From Heliopora coerulea (Eukaryota > Cnidaria > Anthozoa > Scleralcyonacea > Helioporidae), in contig JASJOG010000190.1 of NCBI GenBank assembly GCA_030142905.1, forward strand, positions 62,001 through 126,000: 64,000 nt of DNA, written 5' to 3'. Under the pieces are notes generated by a model. It ran no database searches. It was not told the origin of the DNA and saw nothing but the letters and a program-made list of their open reading frames with translations. The position numbers and the translations under genes are program-made. Below, one piece after another: positions 8,763 to 17,526 of this stretch (position 1 is the stretch's first letter; every line of letters starts with the position of its first letter).

Positions 8763-8818
8763 GTGGAGAGGGTTTCGCGAGCCCTGTAACTGCGTAGCCA
8801 GCGATATGCTACCTCCGT
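8763..8818 (+). other. 3' UTR three-way junction RNA motif (F1)
   Basis: The outer stem is GUGGAG/CUCCGU. The second hairpin is GUAGC/GCUAC around CAGCGAUAU, so UACC/GGUA of F2 has changed on both sides. F3 has the same at 39203-39258 and F3b at 52205-52260. Confidence 0.7.
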
Positions 8819-8838
8819 GGATTATCCCCCGCCGCACA

Positions 8839-8879
8839 CAGCTCCAGAGGCCCATTGCACCGTCGGGTTCTCATAGCTG
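8839..8879 (+). other. Terminal 3' UTR hairpin with AUUGCAC loop (F1)
   Basis: CAGCU/AGCUG, GAG/CUC and GCCC/GGGU stems enclose AUUGCACCGUC. F3 has GCCC/GGGC in the same place (39279-39319), a supporting paired difference. Confidence 0.6.
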
Positions 8880-8898
8880 TCGGGGAGAAATTCAAAAC

Positions 8899-9062
8899 AA
8901 GATCAAGTGTAGTATCTGTTCTTATCAGCTTAATATCTGGTATGCCAGGCAACGCCTGGCTCATATATTAAACTGATTTTTGGACCTCGGCCATGGGATT
9001 GAAGCTTGCTTCACCCTGGCCACGGGTTGTCTCAGTCTTGCACTAAATCCGAGTACGGCCCC
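8899..9062 (+). pseudogene. U2 snRNA 3' part, after F1
   Basis: As the copy at 1729, but G to A at 9034 changes stem-loop IV (CUCAG against CCGAG) and breaks one pair. Confidence 0.92.
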
Positions 9063-9439
9063 TTCCCCAAAGGGGAAGAACAACAATAACAATTGAAATG
9101 ATATGAAAGGAAAACGGTCAGAGCAGCAAGTAATGTGTTTTGTGCGATTACATTTCAGGTCAGATGTGTCCCTGGAGACGAAGCGCCGTGTCTCTGGAGA
9201 GCATGATGCGGACAAGGTTGGCTGCTTGGCGATTGCAAGGAACGACAAGATGACGAACCATCGCCCGGCTGCCCGCCCGCCCACAGTTCGAAGGAGTAGC
9301 GAAGGAAATGCTAGAGATAAAACATGGTAGGTAATCATCTCAGTCATTCCTAGCTAGGTTGATGCACCAAGCAACGTTCCTACCACATGCGACAGTGTGA
9401 AATGAACCAATCAAAACGTTGCCTTTCGCCGGAAAACGC

Positions 9440-9528
9440 ATACTTACCTGACGCGAGAGGTACTTTGATCACGAAGGAAGTCCTCTCAGGATGAGGCCCT
9501 CTCATTGCACTTCGATTGGGTTGACTCC

Positions 9529-9560
<32 letters not shown>

Positions 9561-9603
9561 TATAATTTCTGGTAGTGGGGACCTGCGTTCGCGCTCGTCC
9601 CCT
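9440..9603 (+). ncRNA. U1: U1 snRNA, unit 2
   Basis: Intact, with the same features as the copy at 2270. The spacer before it (9063-9439) matches 1893-2269. Confidence 0.94.
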
Positions 9604-9758
9604 CCCTATCAAAGCGTAAAGCTGAAGTGAAAACGGATTAGTGAGTGAAACACGATGTAGGTGATGGTATAGTTCGGTGCGTTCCTAACAATATCTTCGT
9701 CCGGTTGGCCGCCACACACAGCGCTAGCTATAAAAATGCTATAGTCCTTACGCCTCCT

Positions 9759-9876
9759 GTCTACGACCATACCACCGGGAAAGCACCGGTTCTCGTCAGA
9801 TCACCGAAGTTAAGCCCGGTCGGGCGGAGTTAGTACTTGGATGGGTGACCGCCTGGGAATACCCCGTGTTGTAGTC
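9759..9876 (+). rRNA. 5S rRNA: 5S ribosomal RNA, unit 2
   Basis: Same sequence as the copy at 2589, with the TATA-like box at -30. Confidence 0.95.
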
Positions 9877-9986
9877 TTTGTTTGCCGAACAATAAAGTAC
9901 GCTACAGCAACGTCCGCTGACCAAAACGAACCACAACATGTTTGTCGGCGTTTTTCGTTCTTAAACTGATTTTTTTCCTTTTCACT

Positions 9987-10008
9987 ATCGCTTCTCGGCC
10001 TATTGGCT
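9987..10008 (+). pseudogene. U2 snRNA 5' part, before F2
   Basis: U2 nt 1-22, A at nt 16. The next three bases AAG also match U2 nt 23-25, so the exact junction is ambiguous by 3 bp. Confidence 0.92.
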
Positions 10009-10150
10009 AAGTGACTGAGCGATCGCAGTTGGAGTTCATCGAGATTTCTACTGTTCTACTTCGAAGCCTGCGCAGTTCTACGAGCGTCCGTCGATCGTTT
10101 GTTCGTGAGTACTTTTTCTGGTTTTGTGACTTTTTGGTACTTTTTGAGGG

Positions 10151-10200
10151 GTCTAGAGTGGACGCATGCTAGGTGGAGTCCTCCCCTTAACACTCTAGAC
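10151..10200 (+). other. Conserved 5' UTR stem-loop (F2)
   Basis: A perfect 10-bp outer stem GTCTAGAGTG/CACTCTAGAC encloses the conserved internal loop with AUG and an apical hairpin GGA-GUCC-UCC. The AUG opens a 10-codon upstream ORF. Confidence 0.75.
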
Positions 10201-10423
10201 TCTCTCTGGTCCTCTCTCCGGCTTACTGGGTAAGCCAGTCGTGGTTTTGGTCCTGTGCATACGTGGTTCCTGTGGTGCACTATCGTTTTGGCACACTCGA
10301 CCTTGTGGACATCCAACCGTCCTCCTCCCACAACTCTTGGAGCGGAATCCAGGTTTACTTACCAAAGTACCTGTTCGTAAACTCAACAACTGTGAGTTAG
10401 CTATTATTTTTTGCATATTTAGT

Positions 10424-12190
10424 ATGGCCATTCCGTACTCAAATAGAGTGGCCATCGCCGAGTTTCCCGAGCTCGCACTCAAAAACCAGCCCCGGGTCAC
10501 TCCTAAAGAGGTCTGGGCCGACTTTTCTAACCAAGCCGCCCCGCTCTTGAATTATTTCGAGTGTATCCAATTGATATCCGCCTCGAAATTACGTATCCTT
10601 TTCCCCAGTGCCACCCTCATGGAAGACAGCCTCGCGGAAGGCCTTACCTTTCGTGGTCACCCTTTGGCCCTCACCCCGATCTCCACCAGAAAATGGATCT
10701 CGGTGCAAAGACTTCCTTATGGCATCCCACTGGATGAAGTGAAACGGGTCTTGAACCCGTTTGGTAACATCTTTCACGCCAAACATGAGTTCATGGAAGG
10801 CGTTGCTACTGGCACCATCTCGGTGCAAATGGAGGTGAAAGCGAACATTCCTTCCAAGGTTATGATTAAAGGCCATTCTTGCCTTATATTTTATAACGGG
10901 CAGCAAAGAACTTGCTTCATTTGTCAAGCCCCTGATCATTTGACTAAGAACTGTCCCCGACGTAAAGGACAGTCCACCATGCGGGATAACCACCCCGCGT
11001 CCCAGCCTTCCACATCTCAGGAACGGGACCACCACCCGCCAATCCACCACCAACGATCTGAGGAGTTGGCAACAACTGAACATGCCGACCTTCCCTTAGA
11101 CAGCTCTCAAACAAATGAACACGAGCCTGGAGTTGAGCCCCAGGAACAAGAGGCAATACCCCCAGACTCCCACCAACAACAGGAGTCAGTGGAGCTGGTC
11201 CCTTGCCCACCTACTGACCCTTCCGTCGATACCAACTCCCAGGAACAGGAGGCACCAACCCAAGACTCCCACCAACAACAGGAGTCCGAGGAGCTGGTCA
11301 CGTGCTTACCTACTGACCCTCCCGTAGATTCCAACTCGGTTGTGCCCACAGACCAAGATGAAAACGCATCGACTGAGGACGCTGTTCATTTACCCTCAGC
11401 ATCCGACTCCACCTTACCAACTGAGAGTCAGGAACAAAGTGATTCACAAGTTCCAACCTCTCCACAAATCACCTCCCCAACTACAGGGGATGATCAGCCA
11501 TCCACACCATTGGCAGAACCCAACCCTTCCGAACAGCTGTACGTCAGCACAACATATAGTGCAGCGTGTGTCATCCCCACAGTCGTGATGGCAACCGACC
11601 TGCTGCAGTTAGAGCAGCTGGCCCCACCCGACGAAGAGACCCTTTCCAACTCTACACCCCAACGCACGTCGTCGCGAGCTGTTACTTCCACCACCAGCTC
11701 CCACACTGCCAAAGGAGTCTCTTCGGTCATCCCCCCCGGAGGCAATGATATCCCAACGCGGAAATCTAGGCGGTCTAAACAGGCCGAGACAGCGCGCCGC
11801 AAGAGCGCAAACCATCCCAAATCATCTAACCCCCCCAAAAACCCCCCCAATACCCCCCATTCCCCTGTGACGCGGCGAAACCTCGGTAAAAGACCAAATG
11901 CGGCTATGACGTCAAGCTTTAACCCTACGGCACGGAAATCCACATCCCCGAGCCTAGCGGGTACTGGAATTTCGGCAAGATTACTGGAAAAACGGAAAAA
12001 ACCCAATGTTATAAATGTTGATTACGTACCACAAGTTTCTACTCAGAACGCATTTGACTTCCTCGCCACTTTGAGCGAGGAAGAGGAAAGACCTTTCCTG
12101 ACTTCTTCAGGGAACTTTCTCCCAGACTCCCCAGTGAGGGATCAGCCACTTCGGCCCAGACCAGCCCTGCCCCAGGACTCTGGCGAATAA
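10424..12190 (+). CDS. F2 ORF1 protein, RNA-binding with CCHC knuckle
   Basis: This 588-aa protein starts MAIPYSNRVA, aligned with F1 ORF1. The frame is open further upstream, but no homologous residues lie there. It has the RRM-like region at about 15-155 and the knuckle C164-C167-H172-C177. A Gln/Ser/Pro-rich linker contains a 33-aa tandem duplication (encoded at 11141-11338). A basic region follows near 510-540, then the SGNFLPD...LRPRP tail shared with F1. The N-terminal half (PELAL, EVW..F, CIQL, GLT.RGHPL, LPYG) is closer to the short-element proteins than F1 is. Confidence 0.9.
   Translation: MAIPYSNRVAIAEFPELALKNQPRVTPKEVWADFSNQAAPLLNYFECIQLISASKLRILFPSATLMEDSLAEGLTFRGHPLALTPISTRKWISVQRLPYGIPLDEVKRVLNPFGNIFHAKHEFMEGVATGTISVQMEVKANIPSKVMIKGHSCLIFYNGQQRTCFICQAPDHLTKNCPRRKGQSTMRDNHPASQPSTSQERDHHPPIHHQRSEELATTEHADLPLDSSQTNEHEPGVEPQEQEAIPPDSHQQQESVELVPCPPTDPSVDTNSQEQEAPTQDSHQQQESEELVTCLPTDPPVDSNSVVPTDQDENASTEDAVHLPSASDSTLPTESQEQSDSQVPTSPQITSPTTGDDQPSTPLAEPNPSEQLYVSTTYSAACVIPTVVMATDLLQLEQLAPPDEETLSNSTPQRTSSRAVTSTTSSHTAKGVSSVIPPGGNDIPTRKSRRSKQAETARRKSANHPKSSNPPKNPPNTPHSPVTRRNLGKRPNAAMTSSFNPTARKSTSPSLAGTGISARLLEKRKKPNVINVDYVPQVSTQNAFDFLATLSEEEERPFLTSSGNFLPDSPVRDQPLRPRPALPQDSGE
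11141..11338 (+). repeat. Two-copy 99-bp tandem repeat in F2 ORF1
   Basis: Two in-frame copies begin at 11141 and 11240. Each encodes a 33-aa block with QEQEA and DSHQQQES. It lies in the disordered linker, so length change is probably tolerated. Confidence 0.8.
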
Positions 12191-12244
12191 GAAATATAGT
12201 AAAAGTAATAATTAGTAGTAGTAGTAATCGTAGTAATAATAGAA
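12191..12244 (+). other. F2 ORF1-ORF2 intercistronic gap
   Basis: 54 bp rich in TAGTAG and TAATAA triplets, with stops in all frames. ORF2 must be reached by reinitiation or internal entry, unlike the ATGA overlap of F1 and F3. Confidence 0.7.
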
Positions 12245-15200
12245 ATGATCAACTTTATCACAATTAATGTGCAAGGTTTACGCACACTTGCACACCGTCA
12301 AGCTTTACTAACCTGGCTCAATAATCTCGGGCCAGACATTATTTGTCTCCAAGAGACCCACGCTACATCTGACAGGGAGTGCCGAGACTGGTTCTCCGCC
12401 ACTAATGCATGCAATCAAAAATACAAATATAAATGTACCTCATCCCCCGGAACAGCGCGCAGCTCTGGGGTTGCCATCCTATATAAACCCTGCTTTCAGG
12501 AGGTTAAGAGTTATAGAGATGAGGCCGGTCGTTTAGTCGTTGCGGAATTCAGCCGAGACGATTTAAACTTCCAGGTCGTGTGTCTATATGGGCCCAATAA
12601 GCCAGAAGAAGGCACTGCATTCTTTGAGGCTCTATATCCGGTTATAGACCCTGATATACCGGTGTTGGTTGCTGGAGACTTCAACACGGTGGTAGACCCC
12701 CGTCTGGATCGCTTTGGGTGCAATCCAGACTCGCCGTGGGCGTATAACTGGCCCCCGGCCTTGGCGAATCTGACGGAGGCGTTCGAGCTCTGCGATGCCT
12801 GGCGCGATAAGCACCCAGGAGTAGCGGAGTTCACATGGCGCCGCCCTAATGGTTCCCAGGGGTCCCGGATCGACATGATCTGGTTGCCCGAACGGTATAT
12901 GGGACTTGTCTCGTCGGTGGGGATTTTTCCCTTTTTCCGCTCGGATCACTCTTATGTGCATCTCGAGTTCGACCTTCCATCAGCAGTCGAGCGAGGCAAG
13001 GGTCTCTGGAAATTCAACACGTCTCATCTGTCCGACGAGGCCTTTTGTTCGGAAATCGCACGATTTTGGTCCGATTGGCGTTCTGAGACTGGTCGCTTCC
13101 AATCTCTCTCGTCCTGGTGGGATGCAGGAAAGGTCCGTTTGAAACGACTGATTCGCCAACTATCGCGTGCGTCGTCCCGTGGTAAGAAGCGTAAGATCCA
13201 AGAGTTGAATGCAGCAGTTGCCGATATACAGAAACGGATAAACGACGGTGAACAGCTCCCCGGTCTGTTGGAAGAAAAGAAGGCAGAGCTGGCATCCGAA
13301 CTTCTCACGGAAGCGAAGGGCGCACAGCTGCGTGCCAACATCAGGTGGGCGGAAGAAGGGGAGTCGTCTTCGGCGTACTTCTTGCGTCAAGAGAAAGTCC
13401 GTGGTCAGCGAAGGCTCATCCGAGCCATTCGTCGGTCTGATGGCCAGATCGTTAAATCGACAAAGGACATACTTGGCGTCTGGAGGGACTTCTATTTCCG
13501 ACTGTTCTCCTCGCAACATCTGGAGGATCAAGAACAAGGGGCTTTCCTTTCAAGCCTCGAGCGGAAGTTGTCCGTTGCCGAGACCGAGTCATGTGAGGGC
13601 GACCTCACGGAGGACGAGTGCTTACGGGCACTAAAGCAGATGGCATCCTCCAAAGCACCTGGGGTGGATGGTCTTCCGGCCGAGTTCTACGTTCGGTTCT
13701 GGAGCCTCCTGGGTCCTGACCTCGTCAGGGTGCTAAACTCGTGTTACCGTCGTGGCCGTTTGTCCATGTCCCAGCGCTCTGGTGCAATAACGCTCTTGTA
13801 CAAGAAAGGAGATCTCTTGGACACAGCGAATTGGCGTCCCATCACCTTGCTGTGTGTGGACTACAAGATCGCTGCCAAAGCGTTGTCTAATCGCCTCCTC
13901 GGGGTAATTGGTTCCGTGGTATCGCCCGACCAAACTTGTGGCGTTCCCGGCCGGTTCATAGGGGAGAACGTACGTCTGCTCCACGACGTCGTAGATTACG
14001 CCTCACGGGAGGCGGTGCCAGCAGCAATTTTGTCCCTTGATCAGGAAAAAGCCTTCGATCGGGTCGAGTGGCCCTACTTGGAGAAGGTTCTGGTCGAGAT
14101 GGGATTTGGACCATCCTTTAGGTCTTGGGTTAGGCTTCTGTACACCGACGTGTACAGCCAAGTTATCGTAAATGGCTTTGCCACAGAGCTATTTCCGATA
14201 TCTCGGGGGGTACGGCAGGGTTGCCCACTTTCTCCCCTACTTTACGTCCTCGTTGCCGAGTCATTGGCGTGCGCGATCCGCGCCGACCACAACATCGTCG
14301 GGTTCCCCCTCCCCGGAGGGCGGGAACATGCGAAGATCGTGCAATACGCTGATGACACTTCCATCTTGGTAACGACGGATTCGTCGGTCCTCGCTTTGGT
14401 GGAGTTGTTCGGGAAGTACGAGAAAGCCTCGGGAGCAAAGCTGAACCTTGGCAAATGCCATGGTTTGGTTTTGGGACCGTGGCGGAACCGTACTTCTTTC
14501 CCAGTGGCCTTTCGGTGGTCTTCCAGTCACATAGTGGCTCTAGGTAGCCGTCTCGACATCGACGGCAACCAAAACTGGGAGCCCCAGGTGACAAAGCTTT
14601 CTTCTGTCCTTAACTCTTGGCAGGGCCGTTCCCTTTCGTTCCGGGGGCGCGCGCTAATAGTTAATGTATTAGGTTTAAGTGTTTTTTGGTATTTGTTTAA
14701 TGTAGTATCTGTTCCTAACGACTTAATAAAAAACATTAATAAACTTATATATCCTTTCATTTGGCAGAAAAAAAGAGAGTGGCTCAGCAGGGACACAGTC
14801 TCACAGCCTTTAACTAGGGGGGGGTTACGGGTTGTGGACATCACCCACAAGGTTCTTTCCTTCCGGATCTGCTGGGCCAAACGCTTCTTACTCGGTGAGA
14901 AGCGCAGTTGGCATTCTTTTTTCCGTCACCACCTCCACCGAGCCTTCCTTGCGGAACCCGTCAGCCGTGCCTTTAATTTACGGCAGGTCGGCGACTCTAC
15001 GTTGAGGCGTCTCCCGCCTTTTTATCGCGAGGTGCTCTCTGCGTGGCTTCAAGTTGGCGGCCACCACGCCCCCGGGGGCTGGGTGATCCCGTGCACGGGT
15101 GCTGACCCACTCGACCTGGCCAATGTCTCTGCGCGGGAGGCTTACGCCATCTTGCTCAGGAACAAAGGTACAGAGAACCGTTGCGTCGAGAAGTTTTCCG

Positions 15201-15769
15201 CTCTGGGAGTGGAGTGGCACACCGTGTGGAAGAACCTGGACCAGCTTCGACACGACCGTGCGGCCCTCGATACCTCGTGGCTTGTCGCGCACGGCGTGCT
15301 TCCAACAGCGGACCGTCTACTTCGGTTTGGTATGTCGGTGTCTCCTTGGTGCCACTGTGGTCGCAGAGAGTCACTTGAGCACCTTTTCGTAGAGTGTTCT
15401 TTTGCATGCAAGCTGATCGACTGGTTCCACGCCCTGGAGTCGAACTACAGGTCATCGTTACCACGCCCAACATCGTGCGAAATCCGCTTTGGTTTCAGAT
15501 CGGCGGATAAAATCCCGGCTGGATTTTCGGTACTGATGGCCTTGGTGAGGCACCAGGTTTGGTTGGCTCGGAACTTCCATCGCTTTCAGGGTTTTCAACC
15601 GGAGCCCCGGTACTCGCTGGATCGAGTAAAGGCGTCTTTCCGTTTCCTGGCGCGAATCCAACAGCGGCACGTTCTTCGCTCCACCTTCGAGGAACAATGG
15701 CTAGCCGGGGGCGTCCTGGGTACGGTCTTGGGTGATGGTACGCTGGCGTTCCCTGATGAGCTACGGTAA
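12245..15769 (+). CDS. F2 ORF2: APE endonuclease and reverse transcriptase
   Basis: This 1174-aa protein has the same domain order as F1 ORF2. APE motifs are NVQG near the N-terminus, QETH, GDFNTVVDP, SRIDMIWLP and SDHSYV. The reverse transcriptase has LSLD at D599, RQGCPLSPLLY and YADD at 701-704. The C-terminal CHCGRRESLEHLFVEC block (C1036, C1038, H1046, C1051) matches the CxC-x7-H-x4-C motif. All catalytic residues are intact. The sequence is clearly diverged from F1/F3 along its length, so it is a separate lineage using the same U2 site. Confidence 0.95.
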   Translation: MINFITINVQGLRTLAHRQALLTWLNNLGPDIICLQETHATSDRECRDWFSATNACNQKYKYKCTSSPGTARSSGVAILYKPCFQEVKSYRDEAGRLVVAEFSRDDLNFQVVCLYGPNKPEEGTAFFEALYPVIDPDIPVLVAGDFNTVVDPRLDRFGCNPDSPWAYNWPPALANLTEAFELCDAWRDKHPGVAEFTWRRPNGSQGSRIDMIWLPERYMGLVSSVGIFPFFRSDHSYVHLEFDLPSAVERGKGLWKFNTSHLSDEAFCSEIARFWSDWRSETGRFQSLSSWWDAGKVRLKRLIRQLSRASSRGKKRKIQELNAAVADIQKRINDGEQLPGLLEEKKAELASELLTEAKGAQLRANIRWAEEGESSSAYFLRQEKVRGQRRLIRAIRRSDGQIVKSTKDILGVWRDFYFRLFSSQHLEDQEQGAFLSSLERKLSVAETESCEGDLTEDECLRALKQMASSKAPGVDGLPAEFYVRFWSLLGPDLVRVLNSCYRRGRLSMSQRSGAITLLYKKGDLLDTANWRPITLLCVDYKIAAKALSNRLLGVIGSVVSPDQTCGVPGRFIGENVRLLHDVVDYASREAVPAAILSLDQEKAFDRVEWPYLEKVLVEMGFGPSFRSWVRLLYTDVYSQVIVNGFATELFPISRGVRQGCPLSPLLYVLVAESLACAIRADHNIVGFPLPGGREHAKIVQYADDTSILVTTDSSVLALVELFGKYEKASGAKLNLGKCHGLVLGPWRNRTSFPVAFRWSSSHIVALGSRLDIDGNQNWEPQVTKLSSVLNSWQGRSLSFRGRALIVNVLGLSVFWYLFNVVSVPNDLIKNINKLIYPFIWQKKREWLSRDTVSQPLTRGGLRVVDITHKVLSFRICWAKRFLLGEKRSWHSFFRHHLHRAFLAEPVSRAFNLRQVGDSTLRRLPPFYREVLSAWLQVGGHHAPGGWVIPCTGADPLDLANVSAREAYAILLRNKGTENRCVEKFSALGVEWHTVWKNLDQLRHDRAALDTSWLVAHGVLPTADRLLRFGMSVSPWCHCGRRESLEHLFVECSFACKLIDWFHALESNYRSSLPRPTSCEIRFGFRSADKIPAGFSVLMALVRHQVWLARNFHRFQGFQPEPRYSLDRVKASFRFLARIQQRHVLRSTFEEQWLAGGVLGTVLGDGTLAFPDELR

Positions 15770-16122
15770 GTTAAGTTCTCTTCTAGAGGCCTACGATCCC
15801 TGGAAAGACCATACTTCAAGGCGTCGGTCGCCCCCTCCGGGGCTGATCGGCGGATCAAGGCAGCGCCCGATGACTCAGTCGGGACTTCTGGTGAGTCTTT
15901 GTAACTAATTAATTAATTAATTAATTATAACGTAGTTAAAAGGCATTGCCCGGTTGCCGGGAATACCGACATCGTGCTGGGCTTTCCCGAGCGATGATGG
16001 GTCTGCGGACCTCCACGAAATTTCATGCCATTCACAACGAACTTGGTTCCACCTCACCCCCTGGCTGGCGGTAGTTACTTCTGCTTCCGCTTCGTTGGGG
16101 GATCACAATGTCTTTCAGGCAT
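15770..16122 (+). other. F2 3' UTR, upstream part
   Basis: No gene is seen. It holds an AATT microsatellite at 15905-15927, a GGUC-UGCG-GACC hairpin near 15999 and a GCGG/CCGC hairpin around TAGTTACTTCTGCTT near 16069-16096, shared with the short elements. Confidence 0.6.
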
Positions 16123-16178
16123 CGGAGAGGGTTTCGCGAGCCCTTTTGGTCTGAGTACCTAGCGATATGGTACCTCCG
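16123..16178 (+). other. 3' UTR three-way junction RNA motif (F2)
   Basis: Outer stem CGGAG/CUCCG, hairpin GGGUU/AGCCC and hairpin UACC/GGUA around UAGCGAUAU. Confidence 0.7.
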
Positions 16179-16279
16179 TGATGTTTCATCCTGTTGCACA
16201 CGGCTCCATGGTTAGCGTGCACCGTCGCTAACCCGTACCGCAAGGTACAAGGCTGTACAGGAATGTTGAAACTAAAAAC

Positions 16280-16443
16280 AAGATCAAGTGTAGTATCTGT
16301 TCTTATCAGCTTAATATCTGGTATGCCAGGCAACGCCTGGCTCATATATTAAACTGATTTTTGGACCTCGGCCATGGGATTGAAGCTTGCTTCACCCTGG
16401 CCACGGGTTGTCTCGGTCTTGCACTAAATCCGAGTACGGCCCC
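16280..16443 (+). pseudogene. U2 snRNA 3' part, after F2
   Basis: As the copy at 1729; complete from nt 23 with Sm site and stem-loops III and IV. Confidence 0.93.
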
Positions 16444-16820
16444 TTCCCCAAAGGGGAAGAACAACAATAACAATTGAAATGATATGAAAGGAAAACGGTC
16501 AGAGCAGCAAGTAATGTGTTTTGTGCGATTACATTTCAGGTCAGATGTGTCCCTGGAGACGAAGCGCCGTGTCTCTGGAGAGCATGATGCGGACAAGGTT
16601 GGCTGCTTGGCGATTGCAAGGAACGACAAGATGACGAACCATCGCCCGGCTGCCCGCCCGCCCACAGTTCGAAGGAGTAGCGAAGGAAATGCTAGAGATA
16701 AAACATGGTAGGTAATCATCTCAGTCATTCCTAGCTAGGTTGATGCACCAAGCAACGTTCCTACCACATGCGACAGTGTGAAATGAACCAATCAAAACGT
16801 TGCCTTTCGCCGGAAAACGC

Positions 16821-16909
16821 ATACTTACCTGACGCGAGAGGTACTTTGATCACGAAGGAAGTCCTCTCAGGATGAGGCCCTCTCATTGCACTTCGATTGG
16901 GTTGACTCC

Positions 16910-16941
<32 letters not shown>

Positions 16942-16984
16942 TATAATTTCTGGTAGTGGGGACCTGCGTTCGCGCTCGTCCCCT
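16821..16984 (+). ncRNA. U1: U1 snRNA, unit 3
   Basis: Intact copy like that at 2270. Confidence 0.94.
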
Positions 16985-17139
16985 CCCTATCAAAGCGTAA
17001 AGCTGAAGTGAAAACGGATTAGTGAGTGAAACACGATGTAGGTGATGGTATAGTTCGGTGCGTTCCTAACAATATCTTCGTCCGGTTGGCCGCCACACAC
17101 AGCGCTAGCTATAAAAATGCTATAGTCCTTACGCCTCCT

Positions 17140-17257
17140 GTCTACGACCATACCACCGGGAAAGCACCGGTTCTCGTCAGATCACCGAAGTTAAGCCCGG
17201 TCGGGCGGAGTTAGTACTTGGATGGGTGACCGCCTGGGAATACCCCGTGTTGTAGTC
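17140..17257 (+). rRNA. 5S rRNA: 5S ribosomal RNA, unit 3
   Basis: Same as the copy at 2589. Confidence 0.95.
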
Positions 17258-17367
17258 TTTGTTTGCCGAACAATAAAGTACGCTACAGCAACGTCCGCTG
17301 ACCAAAACGAACCACAACATGTTTGTCGGCGTTTTTCGTTCTTAAACTGATTTTTTTCCTTTTCGCT

Positions 17368-17389
17368 ATCGCTTCTCGGCCTCTTGGCT
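17368..17389 (+). pseudogene. U2 snRNA 5' part, before S2
   Basis: U2 nt 1-22 with C at nt 16 (CCTCTTGG), the variant found before most short elements. Confidence 0.92.
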
Positions 17390-17473
17390 AGAAAGAGGTG
17401 TCCGAACGTCCGTTGCGATCCCGTCTACGAGTTCTACTAGTCTACGAGTTCTACAAGTCTACGAGTGCAGTTA

Positions 17474-17526
17474 GGTGCTAGCGGTGGATCCATGCTTCAG
17501 TCGATGGCTGATAACACTGCTACGCC
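17474..17526 (+). other. Conserved 5' stem-loop (S2)
   Basis: GGUG/CGCC, a bulged C, UAGCGGUG/CACUGCUA, an internal loop with the start AUG, and the apical hairpin UCAGUC/GGCUGA. S5 has a similar form at 40556-40609 with UGAGUC/GACUCA. Confidence 0.75.

Larger units (their letters stand above)
2839..8898 (+). mobile_element. F1: full-length U2-specific non-LTR retrotransposon (Tx1/Keno-like)
   Basis: The element sits between U2 nt 22 and nt 23 without a visible target-site duplication. It has a 5' UTR of about 395 bp, ORF1, ORF2 overlapping by 4 nt, a 3' UTR of about 520 bp and an AAAAC tail. It has an APE-type endonuclease, one CCHC knuckle in ORF1 and a U2 target. These fit the Tx1 clade, whose Keno families insert in U2 genes. 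Both ORFs are open, so it may be active. Confidence 0.92.
10009..16279 (+). mobile_element. F2: full-length U2-specific non-LTR retrotransposon
   Basis: It lies at the same U2 site as F1 but is a distinct lineage: different 5' UTR, a 54-bp intercistronic gap and a different 3' UTR. Its 3' UTR shares the TAGTTACTTCTGCTT hairpin and the GGTCTGAGTA junction sequence with the short elements. It is therefore the best candidate for the autonomous partner of those elements. Both ORFs are intact. Confidence 0.92.

Noticed and set aside
2839..8898. Assignment to Utopia, another U2-specific non-LTR group.
   Set aside because: Utopia encodes a restriction-like endonuclease. All ORF2 proteins here have an N-terminal APE domain and no such C-terminal nuclease.
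10241..10423. N-terminal extension of F2 ORF1 by 61 codons.
   Set aside because: The stretch overlaps the 5' UTR and has no counterpart in F1 or F3. The aligned start MAIPYSNRVA at 10424 has an ATG.
15905..15927. AATT repeat in the F2 3' UTR as an insertion scar.
   Set aside because: No duplication or junction flanks it; it is a plain microsatellite.
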